Assembly (NCBI RefSeq): GCF_001426375.1
Contig: NZ_LMEO01000005.1
Coordinates: forward strand, 143,646-207,645
DNA length: 64,000 nucleotides
Source of the DNA: Paenibacillus sp. Root444D2
Lineage (GTDB): Bacteria > Bacillota > Bacilli > Paenibacillales > NBRC-103111
Direction: 5' to 3'
Part shown: one piece after another, positions 16,481-25,009 of the stretch
Layout: every line of letters begins with the position of its first letter
Position numbering within the stretch: the stretch's first letter is position 1
Notes under the pieces: generated by a model
What the model was told of the DNA's origin: nothing
Databases searched by the model: none
Seen by the model: only the letters and a program-made list of their open reading frames with translations
Position numbers and translations under genes: made by a program

Positions 16481-16494
16481 GCTGGTTCTTTTTT
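16465..16494 (+). terminator. Rho-independent terminator of hxlR
   Basis: Perfect AGAACCAGC/GCTGGTTCT stem followed by TTTTTT; it overlaps the last codons and the stop of the HxlR gene. Confidence 0.9.
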
Positions 16495-16544
16495 CTGCCT
16501 TTCTTACGTGACTTTGATGAAAAATCAGAGGTACTAAACAAAAA

Positions 16545-16576
16545 AAAGCGCCACCGGATCACTCCGATGACACTTT
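16545..16576 (-). terminator. Second minus-strand terminator
   Basis: AAAGTG/CGCTTT outer stem (one G-T pair) with an inner CGGA/TCCG hairpin and eight T residues on the minus strand. It backs up the terminator at 16602-16619. Confidence 0.7.
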
Positions 16577-16601
16577 GCTCTAATCCGTACAAGGTAGAAA
16601 A

Positions 16602-16619
16602 GAGGCGGTTCCCCGCCTC
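16602..16619 (-). terminator. Terminator of the 42-aa gene
   Basis: Perfect GAGGCGG-TTCC-CCGCCTC hairpin with TTTTC following on the minus strand, just past the small gene's stop at 16626. Confidence 0.8.
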
Positions 16620-16625
16620 CTTTCC

Positions 16626-16754
16626 TTAGGTCAATCTGTTTTTTATCCGCTCAAGAATGCTGCTGTTTCTTGCTCTATAAACGCCATAAATAACCGATCC
16701 CATGACTGCTGCCGCGGTTGATGCAACGATCATTGTTTTGTTTACCTGACGCAT
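16626..16754 (-). CDS. Small membrane protein, DUF3918-like (42 aa)
   Basis: The peptide reads MRQVNKTMIVASTAAAVMGS followed by VIYGVYRARNSSILERIKNR and LT: a short basic head, one hydrophobic helix with small residues, and a basic tail. This layout resembles DUF3918 mini-proteins of Bacillales, although I cannot confirm the family. GGAGG eight bases before the ATG and two terminators downstream support a real gene. Confidence 0.65.
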   Translation of the reverse strand: MRQVNKTMIVASTAAAVMGSVIYGVYRARNSSILERIKNRLT

Positions 16755-16868
16755 TACGAACACCTCCACATTTTATTGAGCGAACAATGCTTAGTCTGCC
16801 TTAAAAGATGAATAATAATTCAAGATCTGGCTTAATAACTCTATCAATTCCAATCAATATGAATACTT

Positions 16869-17954
16869 CTACTTTGCCTGAATGTACCCTTCCGCTTTAA
16901 GCAGTTCGGCGATCAGAACAGCACCGCCCGCTGCTCCGCGTAATGTATTATGTGATAATCCAACAAATTTAAAATCGTATATGGAATCCTCGCGCAATCT
17001 CCCCGCCGAAACACCCATACCGCGCTCAATTTCACGATCAAGTTTAGTCTGTGGTCTGTTCTCTTCTTCAAAATAAGTAATGAACTGTTTTGGCGCGCTT
17101 GGCAGACCAAGCTCCTGCGGTCGTCCTTTGAATTGCAACCAGCGATGAAGAATCTCTTCCTTCGAAGGTTTTTTCTCGAACGATACGAATACGGTAGCCA
17201 AATGCCCATCCGTTACTGGAACGCGAATACACTGCGTTGTAATTAACGGTGCACTTGCTTTAATAATTTCATCATTTACAATGCTGCCCCATATCCGAAG
17301 TGGCTCCTGCTCGCTTTTTTCTTCCTCGCCGCCAATATAAGGAATGACATTATCCAACATATCGGGCCAATCGGTAAAGTTTTTACCTGCTCCGGAAATC
17401 GCCTGATACGTCGATGCAACCACTTTTATCGGTTTATAATCTAACAATGCATGAAGGGCCGGCACATAGCTCTGGATTGAACAGTTGGGCTTAACGGCAA
17501 TAAAGCCGGTGGAAGTTCTAAGCCGTTTTCTCTGTGCGGCAATCACTTCAATATGACCTGGATTAACTTCCGGAATGACCATCGGGATGTCAGGCGTCCA
17601 GCGGTGAGCCGAATTATTGGAAATAACAGGCGTGCCCGTTTTTGCGTATGCCTCTTCCAACGCTTGAATTTCAATCTTTTTCATATCCACTGCACAAAAA
17701 ATAAAATCAACCTGAGCGGCAACCTCCTCCACTTTTGATGCATCCAGAATGACGATATTTTTCACATCTTCAGGAATTGGGCCAGACAACTTCCATCTGC
17801 CTTGCACAGATTCTTCATATGTTTTACCTGCCGAACTGCTACTAGCGGCAATGGCTGTTACTTTAAACCAAGGATGCTGATCCAGCAACTGAACAAACCG
17901 CTGACCAACCATTCCTGTTCCTCCGACAATTCCAACCTTCAGTTTTTCTGACAT
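16869..17954 (-). CDS. asd: Aspartate-semialdehyde dehydrogenase, archaeal/fungal type
   Basis: The enzyme reduces aspartyl phosphate to aspartate semialdehyde, the branch point to lysine, threonine, methionine and diaminopimelate. The NADP site is VGIVGGTGMVGQRF at the N-terminus; the catalytic cysteine is in KPNCSIQSY (about residue 162) and the histidine in RVPVTDGHLATVF. Its 361 residues and these motifs fit the archaeal/yeast-type class rather than the usual Bacillus Asd. I chose the ATG at 17954 because the family begins there. A T-box leader precedes it. Confidence 0.93.
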   Translation of the reverse strand: MSEKLKVGIVGGTGMVGQRFVQLLDQHPWFKVTAIAASSSSAGKTYEESVQGRWKLSGPIPEDVKNIVILDASKVEEVAAQVDFIFCAVDMKKIEIQALEEAYAKTGTPVISNNSAHRWTPDIPMVIPEVNPGHIEVIAAQRKRLRTSTGFIAVKPNCSIQSYVPALHALLDYKPIKVVASTYQAISGAGKNFTDWPDMLDNVIPYIGGEEEKSEQEPLRIWGSIVNDEIIKASAPLITTQCIRVPVTDGHLATVFVSFEKKPSKEEILHRWLQFKGRPQELGLPSAPKQFITYFEEENRPQTKLDREIERGMGVSAGRLREDSIYDFKFVGLSHNTLRGAAGGAVLIAELLKAEGYIQAK

Positions 17955-18071
17955 AAGATATTCAAATCCTTTCAAAATGGCTTGATTAATGGGAATCCCT
18001 AAATATATATTCAAACAGTCTGATCTGGTGTACAGCATGTTGCACGTAAGCTAATCTCCTTATGCACCAAT

Positions 18072-18375
18072 AAAAAAAATCCCACCCCCAAGACTATAGT
18101 CAGTCTTAGGGACGAGATTGTATATACTCGTGGTACCACCCCAAATTCGCTAATATGTCGCCATATCAGCCTCTTCAAGTACGGCATTACCATGTAATGC
18201 GAATACTTTAGCTCTGTAACAGGAGCTCCTGACACACCATCACCCTTTTCAGGAGGATCCGATGTGCTGCTCTGAGGCTTTCTTCAATAAAGTACTCTTT
18301 ACTCCTTTTCAGCAAACAGGAGCTCTCTGAGAAAGAATTCATTTATTTACTCTACTCTTCATCGCATTTGATTAT
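18072..18375 (-). ncRNA. T-box riboswitch leader of asd
   Basis: Read on the minus strand, the leader contains the T-box core TTTGGGGTGGTACCACG (18129-18145), an antiterminator partner CTCGTCCC just downstream, and then a terminator hairpin (AAGACT/AGTCTT extended by G-C pairs) ending in eight T residues at 18072-18079. Upstream lie AGAGAG and paired segments expected of stem I. Uncharged tRNA would stabilise the antiterminator and turn asd on. I could not settle the specifier codon, so the sensed amino acid is open. Confidence 0.88.
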
Positions 18376-18379
18376 TGCG

Positions 18380-18404
18380 ATTATATTACCAAATAAACAT
18401 TATA
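18380..18404 (-). promoter_or_regulatory. Possible -10 elements for the T-box transcript
   Basis: Two TATAAT hexamers occur on the minus strand at 18380-18385 and 18399-18404, just upstream of the T-box leader. Neither has a clear -35 at 17 bases, so the exact promoter is uncertain. Confidence 0.4.
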
Positions 18405-18467
18405 AGGTAAACATAATTTTTGAAAATTCGAAAACATTACAAATTTGAACATCACTCATCTTCTATT

Positions 18468-19685
18468 TTAAAGCGAGACAAGATCCGTAGTTAGCTGGTT
18501 AAGACGCTCACAACCATTATCTGTGACAAGAACCATATCCTCGATCATGATCGAACCTAGACCGTGGCCATAGTATGGCGTCTCCAAGCAAATCACCATG
18601 CCCGGACGAAACACTTCAGCCTCGGACGGACTAATGAAAGGCGCTTCTTCAGCGGCGAGGCTTAGACCCGCGCTGTGGCCGAGATGGCCGCGGTTGTAAT
18701 TCGAAAGCCCCGAGGAGCGAATCTGTTTCATGCCCTCCTCAAAGGCTATCTTCATTGGCATCCCTGGTTCAATGATTTGCAGAAGACGGTCGTGTCCCGC
18801 CCTTAGTGCGGCGTAAATACGCTTTGCTAAATCCGAAGGGGGCCCCAGCACGAAGGTGCGGGCGATGTCGGAGCCATATCCGGCTACATCGACACCCACG
18901 TCAAATTTAATCAGATCACCCAGTTCACTTGGACGTGTGTCAAATACATGCGCAGGAGCAAAATTAGCTCCTACGGAAACCATATGAAACCGTGCGGTTG
19001 AACCATCCGGATGTCTCATCAAGGCCTTGCGGAAGGCTTCAACGATCTCCGCGGCGGAGATGCCTACCTCAATTTCACATATCACGGCAGAGATGCCTGC
19101 CTCCGCATAAGTGCAAGCCTTGCGCAGCTGGTCGATCTCCCAAGGGGTTTTTATCGCACGCAGCTTAGTAAAGATAGGGCTAGCTTCTACCAACTCGGAT
19201 ACTCTTGGGCAGGCTTGCTGTAACGCTATGACGGACGGGTATCGCATCGAGCTTAGCTCGACAGCGATTTTCCCGTGGGAAACTCCATACTCAGCGAGCA
19301 CCTGACCCAGCACCCCGAACATTTCCTCTGCTTGGGGGGAGACCGGCCGCTTTCCCTGGAATTTGTCGCCGATCAAACCCAACGGGTCATCAACATCCAC
19401 CCAGGTGGGATACGTTCGGACCTCGTACCCTGGAAAATCATTCGTGACACCGGCTGCTTCAAAATCATTCATGATCAAGATCGTTTTACGGCTAGGATCA
19501 CGAAACAGGACGGCGAGTGCAACTTCACTCATACGCAAAGTGTACATGAATGCGCTTTGGTGACTGGAAAGGTAATAAAAGTTTTCGCAGCTAGAGGAAA
19601 CTAGAACGTCGATCTGTTCGTTCTCCATGATCAATCTGGCTCGTTCTGAAATGGTTTTTATATGTTCCTGATCAATATGGGCCAC
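18468..19685 (-). CDS. M24-family (Xaa-Pro) aminopeptidase
   Basis: The 405-residue protein has an N-terminal creatinase-like domain and a C-terminal pita-bread M24 domain. The metal ligands are visible: two Asp in LIKFDVGVDVAGYGSDIART, His in GHLGHSAGL, Glu in CLETPYYGHG and Glu in SIMIEDMVLV. No signal peptide is seen, so it acts in the cytoplasm. It is the last gene of the amino-acid ABC operon (41 bases behind the ATPase), which suggests that it cleaves an imported peptide or amidated amino acid. A creatinase-type hydrolase is the alternative. Confidence 0.88.
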   Translation of the reverse strand: MAHIDQEHIKTISERARLIMENEQIDVLVSSSCENFYYLSSHQSAFMYTLRMSEVALAVLFRDPSRKTILIMNDFEAAGVTNDFPGYEVRTYPTWVDVDDPLGLIGDKFQGKRPVSPQAEEMFGVLGQVLAEYGVSHGKIAVELSSMRYPSVIALQQACPRVSELVEASPIFTKLRAIKTPWEIDQLRKACTYAEAGISAVICEIEVGISAAEIVEAFRKALMRHPDGSTARFHMVSVGANFAPAHVFDTRPSELGDLIKFDVGVDVAGYGSDIARTFVLGPPSDLAKRIYAALRAGHDRLLQIIEPGMPMKIAFEEGMKQIRSSGLSNYNRGHLGHSAGLSLAAEEAPFISPSEAEVFRPGMVICLETPYYGHGLGSIMIEDMVLVTDNGCERLNQLTTDLVSL

Positions 19686-19726
19686 AATCTCAACTCCTTC
19701 GGATTAGGCTTTCCTATCTCCGTATG

Positions 19727-20485
19727 TTAAACAGGCTCCTGAGCCATCTGTCGCAAAAACTTGCGCGCCCGATCGGTTTGCGGCTGGACAAAAAATTGCT
19801 CCGGGGCTCCTTCCTCCTGAATGACACCTTCGCTCATAAAGATAACTCGATTTGCCACCTCTTGCGCAAATTTCATTTCATGCGTGACCACGATCATCGT
19901 CATGCCCTCGTTAGCCAGCTGCCTCATAACCGACAAAACTTCGCCGGTCAATTCCGGATCAAGTGCCGAGGTCGGCTCATCGAATAGCATAATTTGAGGC
20001 TGCATCGCCAGAGCACGGGCAATCGCAACCCGCTGCTGCTGACCGCCGGAGAGTCGGGACGGATATTCATGCTTCTTCTCGGCCAAGCCCACTTTATCGA
20101 GTAATGATTCAGCCAACTCAATCGCCTGCTCCTTAGGCATGTTTTTCACGGTCACTGGAGCCGTGATCACATTTTCCAGGACAGTCAAGTGCGGAAATAG
20201 ATTAAATGATTGAAAAACCATACCGGTTAAGTTACGAAGTTCCCGGATGGCTTTTTTCTTCGTCAGAGCATTCATCGAGTCTTCCCACAGGATGTTGTCC
20301 ACACGAATCGAACCCGCGTTAGGCTCTTCAAGACCGTTCAGGCATCGAAGCAATGTACTTTTCCCTGAACCGCTAGGACCTAAGAGGACCACAATTTCCT
20401 GTGAATTAATGCGCAGGTTAATATCCTGCAGTACAGTTAAAGCATCGAATTGTTTACTAAGATGGTTTACTTCTATCAAGCCCAC
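19727..20485 (-). CDS. Polar amino acid ABC transporter ATP-binding protein (GlnQ type)
   Basis: The 252-residue ATPase shows Walker [13 protein letters not shown] (about residue 36), signature [15 protein letters not shown] and Walker [12 protein letters not shown], followed by VVTHEMKFA with the switch histidine. It energises uptake through the permease encoded eight bases upstream. The sequence is typical of the PAAT family. Confidence 0.95.
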   Translation of the reverse strand: MGLIEVNHLSKQFDALTVLQDINLRINSQEIVVLLGPSGSGKSTLLRCLNGLEEPNAGSIRVDNILWEDSMNALTKKKAIRELRNLTGMVFQSFNLFPHLTVLENVITAPVTVKNMPKEQAIELAESLLDKVGLAEKKHEYPSRLSGGQQQRVAIARALAMQPQIMLFDEPTSALDPELTGEVLSVMRQLANEGMTMIVVTHEMKFAQEVANRVIFMSEGVIQEEGAPEQFFVQPQTDRARKFLRQMAQEPV

Positions 20486-20492
20486 TCCCCCC

Positions 20493-21137
20493 TTAATAAG
20501 CCTTTGATAATTTTTTCTCGATGCGATTAAGAATGTTGGAAAAGAACATGCTCATGAGCCAGTACATGAGAGCAATGGAAATGTAGAACGGCATGGCAAT
20601 ATAATATTGCGCAATAAGCAGTTGGGCTGAGCGCAGCAGCTCAGTTACAGTCACAATGGAAACGAGCGAAGTCTCTTTCAGCATGCCTATGAAAGTATTT
20701 CCCATAGGGGGAATCGCCACGCGGGCTGCCTGCGGAAGAATAATCTTACGCATCGTTTGCCAAGGTGACATATTCAGGGATAAAGCCGCTTCCGTCTGCC
20801 CCTTAGGCACAGACAAGATCGCGCCCCGAAATGTCTCAGATAAATAGGCGCCGATATTGATACTAAGTGAAATATAGGCCGCTGTTAGCGGCCCGAGTGT
20901 AATACCGTAGTCAGGTAATCCATAATAAATAATGAAGATTTGCACAATGATCGGGGTTCCGCGGATGATGGACACATACCCTCTGGCCAAATTGCTGATC
21001 AACCGATTTCCTTTTAACCGGGCGATGGCTACGAACAGAGCGATAAAAAATCCAAAGAACATCGAGACGATTGTGATAAGCAGGGTATAGTATGCGCCTT
21101 TGAAAAGAAAGCCTAAGTTATCTAAAACGAGTTCCAT
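20493..21137 (-). CDS. Polar amino acid ABC transporter permease
   Basis: The 214-residue protein has about five membrane helices and the PAAT signature region ([20 protein letters not shown], then [20 protein letters not shown] as the EAA loop). Permeases of this size usually act as homodimers. It lies between the binding protein and the ATPase. Confidence 0.94.
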   Translation of the reverse strand: MELVLDNLGFLFKGAYYTLLITIVSMFFGFFIALFVAIARLKGNRLISNLARGYVSIIRGTPIIVQIFIIYYGLPDYGITLGPLTAAYISLSINIGAYLSETFRGAILSVPKGQTEAALSLNMSPWQTMRKIILPQAARVAIPPMGNTFIGMLKETSLVSIVTVTELLRSAQLLIAQYYIAMPFYISIALMYWLMSMFFSNILNRIEKKLSKAY

Positions 21138-21164
21138 TCTTGCGGCCTCCTAAGGCTTTATTAC

Positions 21165-22034
21165 TTAAAAATTCGGATCGACACCAAACCATTTTTGGTG
21201 AATTTGCTTCAGTGTTCCGTCCGTTTTCATCTCGCTCAAGGCTTTGTTGATGGCTTCCACCAGCTCTGGATTGTTTTTGCGGGTAGCTACACCTGCGAAA
21301 TCTTCCTTGATCGGCGCTCCGACCGCTTTAATATTTAACTTGTTTTTATCCATGAGTGGCTTAAGCGCAAAGATATTGTTGATGGTCGCGTCAATCCTTC
21401 CAACGTTCAGGTCCATCAAGGATGAAATGACATCGTTGTACGTGGCGATTTCAAAGTTTCCGACCTTAGGCATAGCCACATCACGTAAGTATTTCTCATC
21501 GTTCGTACCGAGACCGATTCCGATCTTCTTACCTTTGAAATCCTCAACCGCTTTGATTGTGTTGTTATCACCCTTTACAACGACATTCACCGAGTTCTTA
21601 ATATAAGGATTGGAGAAATCCATTGTTTTCTTACGGTCTTCGGTAATGGTTACCTGGCTTATCAAAACATCATATTTATCTTTTTGCAAACCTTCAATTA
21701 AGCCAGAAAATTCGCCGGTAATGAACTCGGCCTGTACACCAAGCTTCTTCGCGACTTCTTTAGCGATGTCGGCATCGTAGCCGTCTACTTCTTTCTTGTC
21801 ATTCAAAAAGTTGTAGGGAGCATAGGTACCCATCAAGCCCACTTTGATTTTGCCATTTTTCTTGATTTGCTCAAGCAGGTTTGCTGAAGCTGGAGACACG
21901 GCTGGTGTGTTTTTAGTATCGGTTGTGGGACTTGCTGCTGGCTGTTGTGTTGTTTTTCCGCACCCGACTAACGCTAGACCCACGATAGTAAGTAACGATG
22001 CCGCTTTGAATACTTGATTAACCTTGAATGTCAT
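21165..22034 (-). CDS. Amino acid ABC transporter substrate-binding lipoprotein
   Basis: The 289-residue protein has a lipoprotein signal with the lipobox LVGC (Cys about residue 25), a Thr/Pro/Ala-rich linker and an SBP_bac_3 fold: KIKVGLMGTYAPYNFLND, GYDADIAKEVAKKLGV, LISQVTITEDRKKTMDFSNP. It binds the substrate outside the membrane and hands it to the permease. The ligand cannot be deduced, but the M24 peptidase at the operon end points to a peptide-like or derivatised amino acid. Confidence 0.94.
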   Translation of the reverse strand: MTFKVNQVFKAASLLTIVGLALVGCGKTTQQPAASPTTDTKNTPAVSPASANLLEQIKKNGKIKVGLMGTYAPYNFLNDKKEVDGYDADIAKEVAKKLGVQAEFITGEFSGLIEGLQKDKYDVLISQVTITEDRKKTMDFSNPYIKNSVNVVVKGDNNTIKAVEDFKGKKIGIGLGTNDEKYLRDVAMPKVGNFEIATYNDVISSLMDLNVGRIDATINNIFALKPLMDKNKLNIKAVGAPIKEDFAGVATRKNNPELVEAINKALSEMKTDGTLKQIHQKWFGVDPNF

Positions 22035-22065
22035 TTCAATACACCCCTATATAATATTATACTTG

Positions 22066-22698
22066 CTAACCTAACAATCCCCGGAATTCGAACCGTGCCG
22101 TTTCCTCGGCTATTTGCGATGGCGTGTATGCGGATGTGTAATCAACATCATGCATAGGTCCGAACAACCACTTGGTAAGGACACCTGTAATTAAAGAAAC
22201 CAGTATGTTTACACGAAGAGAAACGTCCGCGAAATGAGGAAGCATCTCCAGCTCGATGGCTCGGTTTACATTGTTCTTGAACGCTTCTTCGAATACGATC
22301 CACGTTTGCGAAACAGCTTCCCGGACCAACGGGTCTGCTCCTTGGCCTTTGATAAGCAAAAATGCCATCAAATTCCGGTTATGATCGGCGAACTCGAACA
22401 ATTCTGTCAATAATCTTGCAGATGAGCTAACCATATCGTCTACGGAGCCCGCATGCTTGCGATAGCCTTGTTCAATTACTTGTATTAGTTTCTCTTTGCC
22501 GTTCTCGATCAGACGGACCGCGAGCTGCTCTTTGCCTTCAAAATACCAGTAAAACGTTCCCTGCGACACGCCCGATGCTTTGACAACATCCGAAACCTTC
22601 GTATTGTGATACCCTTTGCGTGCAAATAACTCTAAGGCTGAGTTCATCAGAACCTGCTCTCGCTGCTGTTCTTCATTTAATATTGATGCCAGTTTCAT
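22066..22698 (-). CDS. TetR-family transcriptional regulator
   Basis: The 210-residue protein has a TetR helix-turn-helix at residues 15-60 (ALELFARKGYHNTKVSDVVK, ASGVSQGTFYWYFEGKEQL) and an all-helical ligand domain. It is the first gene of the transporter-peptidase operon, 31 bases ahead of the binding protein. A perfect palindrome lies 15 bases upstream of its start, so it very likely represses its own operon and is released by the transported compound or a product of it. Confidence 0.92.
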   Translation of the reverse strand: MKLASILNEEQQREQVLMNSALELFARKGYHNTKVSDVVKASGVSQGTFYWYFEGKEQLAVRLIENGKEKLIQVIEQGYRKHAGSVDDMVSSSARLLTELFEFADHNRNLMAFLLIKGQGADPLVREAVSQTWIVFEEAFKNNVNRAIELEMLPHFADVSLRVNILVSLITGVLTKWLFGPMHDVDYTSAYTPSQIAEETARFEFRGLLG

Positions 22699-22712
22699 GA
22701 GCTCCTTTCTAT

Positions 22713-22730
22713 TAACTGACGAGTCAGTTA
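22713..22730. promoter_or_regulatory. Perfect palindrome, TetR operator candidate
   Basis: TAACTGAC-GA-GTCAGTTA is a perfect 8-2-8 inverted repeat, the size expected of a TetR operator, just upstream of the SD of the TetR gene that starts at 22698. Confidence 0.75.
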
Positions 22731-22820
22731 TGTTAATTCCGATTGGTTTACTATAGTATAAGAAACTCCTACAGTCAAGTCGTAAATTACAGTGTTATCC
22801 ACTGCGTCCTGTATGGAACC

Positions 22821-23921
22821 CTAATAAATAATTCCAGGTCTCGATATTTCCACCTTTACGTTGGGTTGAATGGTAATAAGCGGATAGGTGCTGTTCCAAT
22901 CCATAGTCTTCCAAGCTTCTGGATGGAAGGCTATGATCCTTCTGCCAATTCCAAAAACGTCGCAATTAGCCTTCTGCAGCTTCTGAACGACCTTCTGAGC
23001 TTCCTGTGTTAGCTCTTTTGAGAAAAACTCGTTCAATTTGGAAACTTGTCCGGTTTCATCTAAATGATCCGGAGAGAATTCCTCCGCTTCTGCCTTTAGC
23101 AGCAAATCAATGGTGACCACGACCTTGCCTTTATTTACATCAACATCTAATTTCCGTTTTGTTTGAAATACACGAAATGTCATTTTGCTGCCTATTTTCT
23201 TCGATTGATTAGGAATAGGTAATGTCAGGATTGCTTTTTTACCCATTCGATCAGCTAATAACAAACAGAGTTTTGACTCTCTAGTGTCTAGAGTCCCTGT
23301 TAAGGATTTACTGTTAAACAAAGCTACTCCCTTAATAAGAGGGGTTCCATCCCCCGCTGCCAGATAAGGCAAAATCACATCTTGTCCAGGGTCAAATAAA
23401 ACGGTACAAATCGATTGAATATTTTCTTCTGGAAGGATCGTGAATGTTTCTGCGCTGAGAATTTGTTTATCCAGGTTCAAAATGAAATTTGGCTTTCTCA
23501 TATATCCTGTTTGCAAAAGTGATTCGGCGCGATCTTCGACAACTCCAATCTTGGCGTTTAAAGCACTTCTTGGATCGCGATAAAAAACATCCAGAACCGT
23601 ATAGATATCATTCTTCGCCAGCTGTTCTCCAATCATAAGAAATCGGTTCTTGGCCCCGTCCGGAACCAAATTCAGTTTTTTTCCTAAGTTACTTCTTGCT
23701 TCTCGAGCAGTTTCACCAGTAACCGATATGATTTCAGGTGCATTTCTCTTCTTATCCGAGACATCCGGTAAGACAAAGGTGACTAGTACATTTTCACCTT
23801 CTGCTTTGTCAATACCTACCCCTAGAATTAAACGAACGTTTTTAAATAACATTTGATCCCAGCAACCGGTTAAGAGACTCATGGAAAGTATGCCGAGTAA
23901 TACATGCCGGATTCTTTTCAT
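22821..23921 (-). CDS. Ger(x)C-family spore germination lipoprotein
   Basis: The C subunit of a GerA-type germinant receptor is a lipoprotein on the outer face of the spore inner membrane. The 366-residue product has the lipobox LLTGCWD (Cys about residue 20), VRLILGVGIDKAEGENVLVTFVLPD, and the C-terminal domain with NCDVFGIGRRI and W. I chose the ATG at 23921, which overlaps the gerB stop as ATGA; the longer frame would run into the permease gene. Confidence 0.93.
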   Translation of the reverse strand: MKRIRHVLLGILSMSLLTGCWDQMLFKNVRLILGVGIDKAEGENVLVTFVLPDVSDKKRNAPEIISVTGETAREARSNLGKKLNLVPDGAKNRFLMIGEQLAKNDIYTVLDVFYRDPRSALNAKIGVVEDRAESLLQTGYMRKPNFILNLDKQILSAETFTILPEENIQSICTVLFDPGQDVILPYLAAGDGTPLIKGVALFNSKSLTGTLDTRESKLCLLLADRMGKKAILTLPIPNQSKKIGSKMTFRVFQTKRKLDVDVNKGKVVVTIDLLLKAEAEEFSPDHLDETGQVSKLNEFFSKELTQEAQKVVQKLQKANCDVFGIGRRIIAFHPEAWKTMDWNSTYPLITIQPNVKVEISRPGIIY

Positions 23922-25009
23922 TCCGCTGCTTTCCTCCTTCCTCTTAGGATGCTCAATAGTAATAACGGTATGGGGATCAAATAGATCATGAACAACGCGA
24001 AATAAGAAAACCATTTATTGAGCTTGCTCATAAACAGAAAATTATGCGGTAGCAGAGCAAGCAGTAAGCAAACCACAACGACCAGCAAAGTCACCTTAGA
24101 ACTGTTTTCTATTTTCAATATTTGGGTTATCCCTGTGGAAGCTAGAAAAACATAATTGACAATAGACGTCATGACGATCACAACCCAAAGCGATAAAAAC
24201 AGTAAGTCCGATCTTTCTACAATCCTGAAAGAAAATGCCTTAAGCATGTATAGAACAGGCTCTGGAATGATTTTGAGTTCCATAGGACTGAAAAACATAA
24301 AGCATGACAGGATTATTAATACGTAAAATAGGATGACAAACGTGTATGATATCAACATCGTTTTTAATATTTCTCTGTCTTTCCCCTTGACTTGAGGGTA
24401 AACCATAAGCAATAGCTCAAAACCGGCCAGCGTAATCACCGCTTCCCTCATACCTTTCATCATATTACCAACCCCGGATTGACCTATGGGAAAAATATAC
24501 AAAGGGTTTCCTTTGCTAAAAGGTAAAAAGATCAATAGGATAATAACGATTAGAAGTATAGAAACCAGCGTTTCAAATCGGGCAATTATTTTCAATTTTT
24601 CTTTTGCTAGATAATAACTGGTTACCATCATCAATGTCATAATGACCCATTTCGGTGTCGTTGGGAAAATCCATGCATTAATTATTCGGCAGTAATTCAT
24701 AAGGATCACGCTTGCTATTCCAATAAAATAAATAATATAAAGAACACTAATTAGATGACCTGCAAATTTCCCTGCCACCTTCGGGAGAAATTCAATCATC
24801 GTCATCATTGGATATTTCCTACAGATCGTCCATATCATGATAATGGCCAGGTGGGTCGCAAATCCTGCCAGCAGCATGGAGATCCATCCGTCTATAGATG
24901 CTTCAGAGTGAACACTAAAAGGAACGGTTAAAGCTCCCTCTCCTATCGCTGTTTGTATCGTGAAAAAAGCCAACTGCTTTTTGGAGATCCTATCTTTTTC
25001 TACGCTCAT
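23918..25009 (-). CDS. GerAB-type spore germination permease
   Basis: The B subunit of the germinant receptor is a membrane protein of the amino acid-polyamine-organocation superfamily. The 363 residues give about ten helices, with family motifs at the start (QLAFFTIQTAIGEGALTVPF) and LAGFELLLMVYPQVKG in the middle. It is thought to bind the germinant. The gene overlaps gerA by 20 bases and gerC by four, so translation is coupled. Confidence 0.93.
   Translation of the reverse strand: MSVEKDRISKKQLAFFTIQTAIGEGALTVPFSVHSEASIDGWISMLLAGFATHLAIIMIWTICRKYPMMTMIEFLPKVAGKFAGHLISVLYIIYFIGIASVILMNYCRIINAWIFPTTPKWVIMTLMMVTSYYLAKEKLKIIARFETLVSILLIVIILLIFLPFSKGNPLYIFPIGQSGVGNMMKGMREAVITLAGFELLLMVYPQVKGKDREILKTMLISYTFVILFYVLIILSCFMFFSPMELKIIPEPVLYMLKAFSFRIVERSDLLFLSLWVVIVMTSIVNYVFLASTGITQILKIENSSKVTLLVVVVCLLLALLPHNFLFMSKLNKWFSYFALFMIYLIPIPLLLLSILRGRRKAAE

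Noticed and set aside
17990..18060. A short GTG-started frame behind AAGGAG between T-box terminator and asd
   Set aside because: It could be a leader peptide (MQHAVHQIRLF...), but T-box genes do not need one and the peptide has no repeated regulatory codons.
18011..18235. A 74-codon minus-strand frame within the T-box leader
   Set aside because: The bases form the conserved T-box core and terminator; the frame has no SD and no protein-like conservation.
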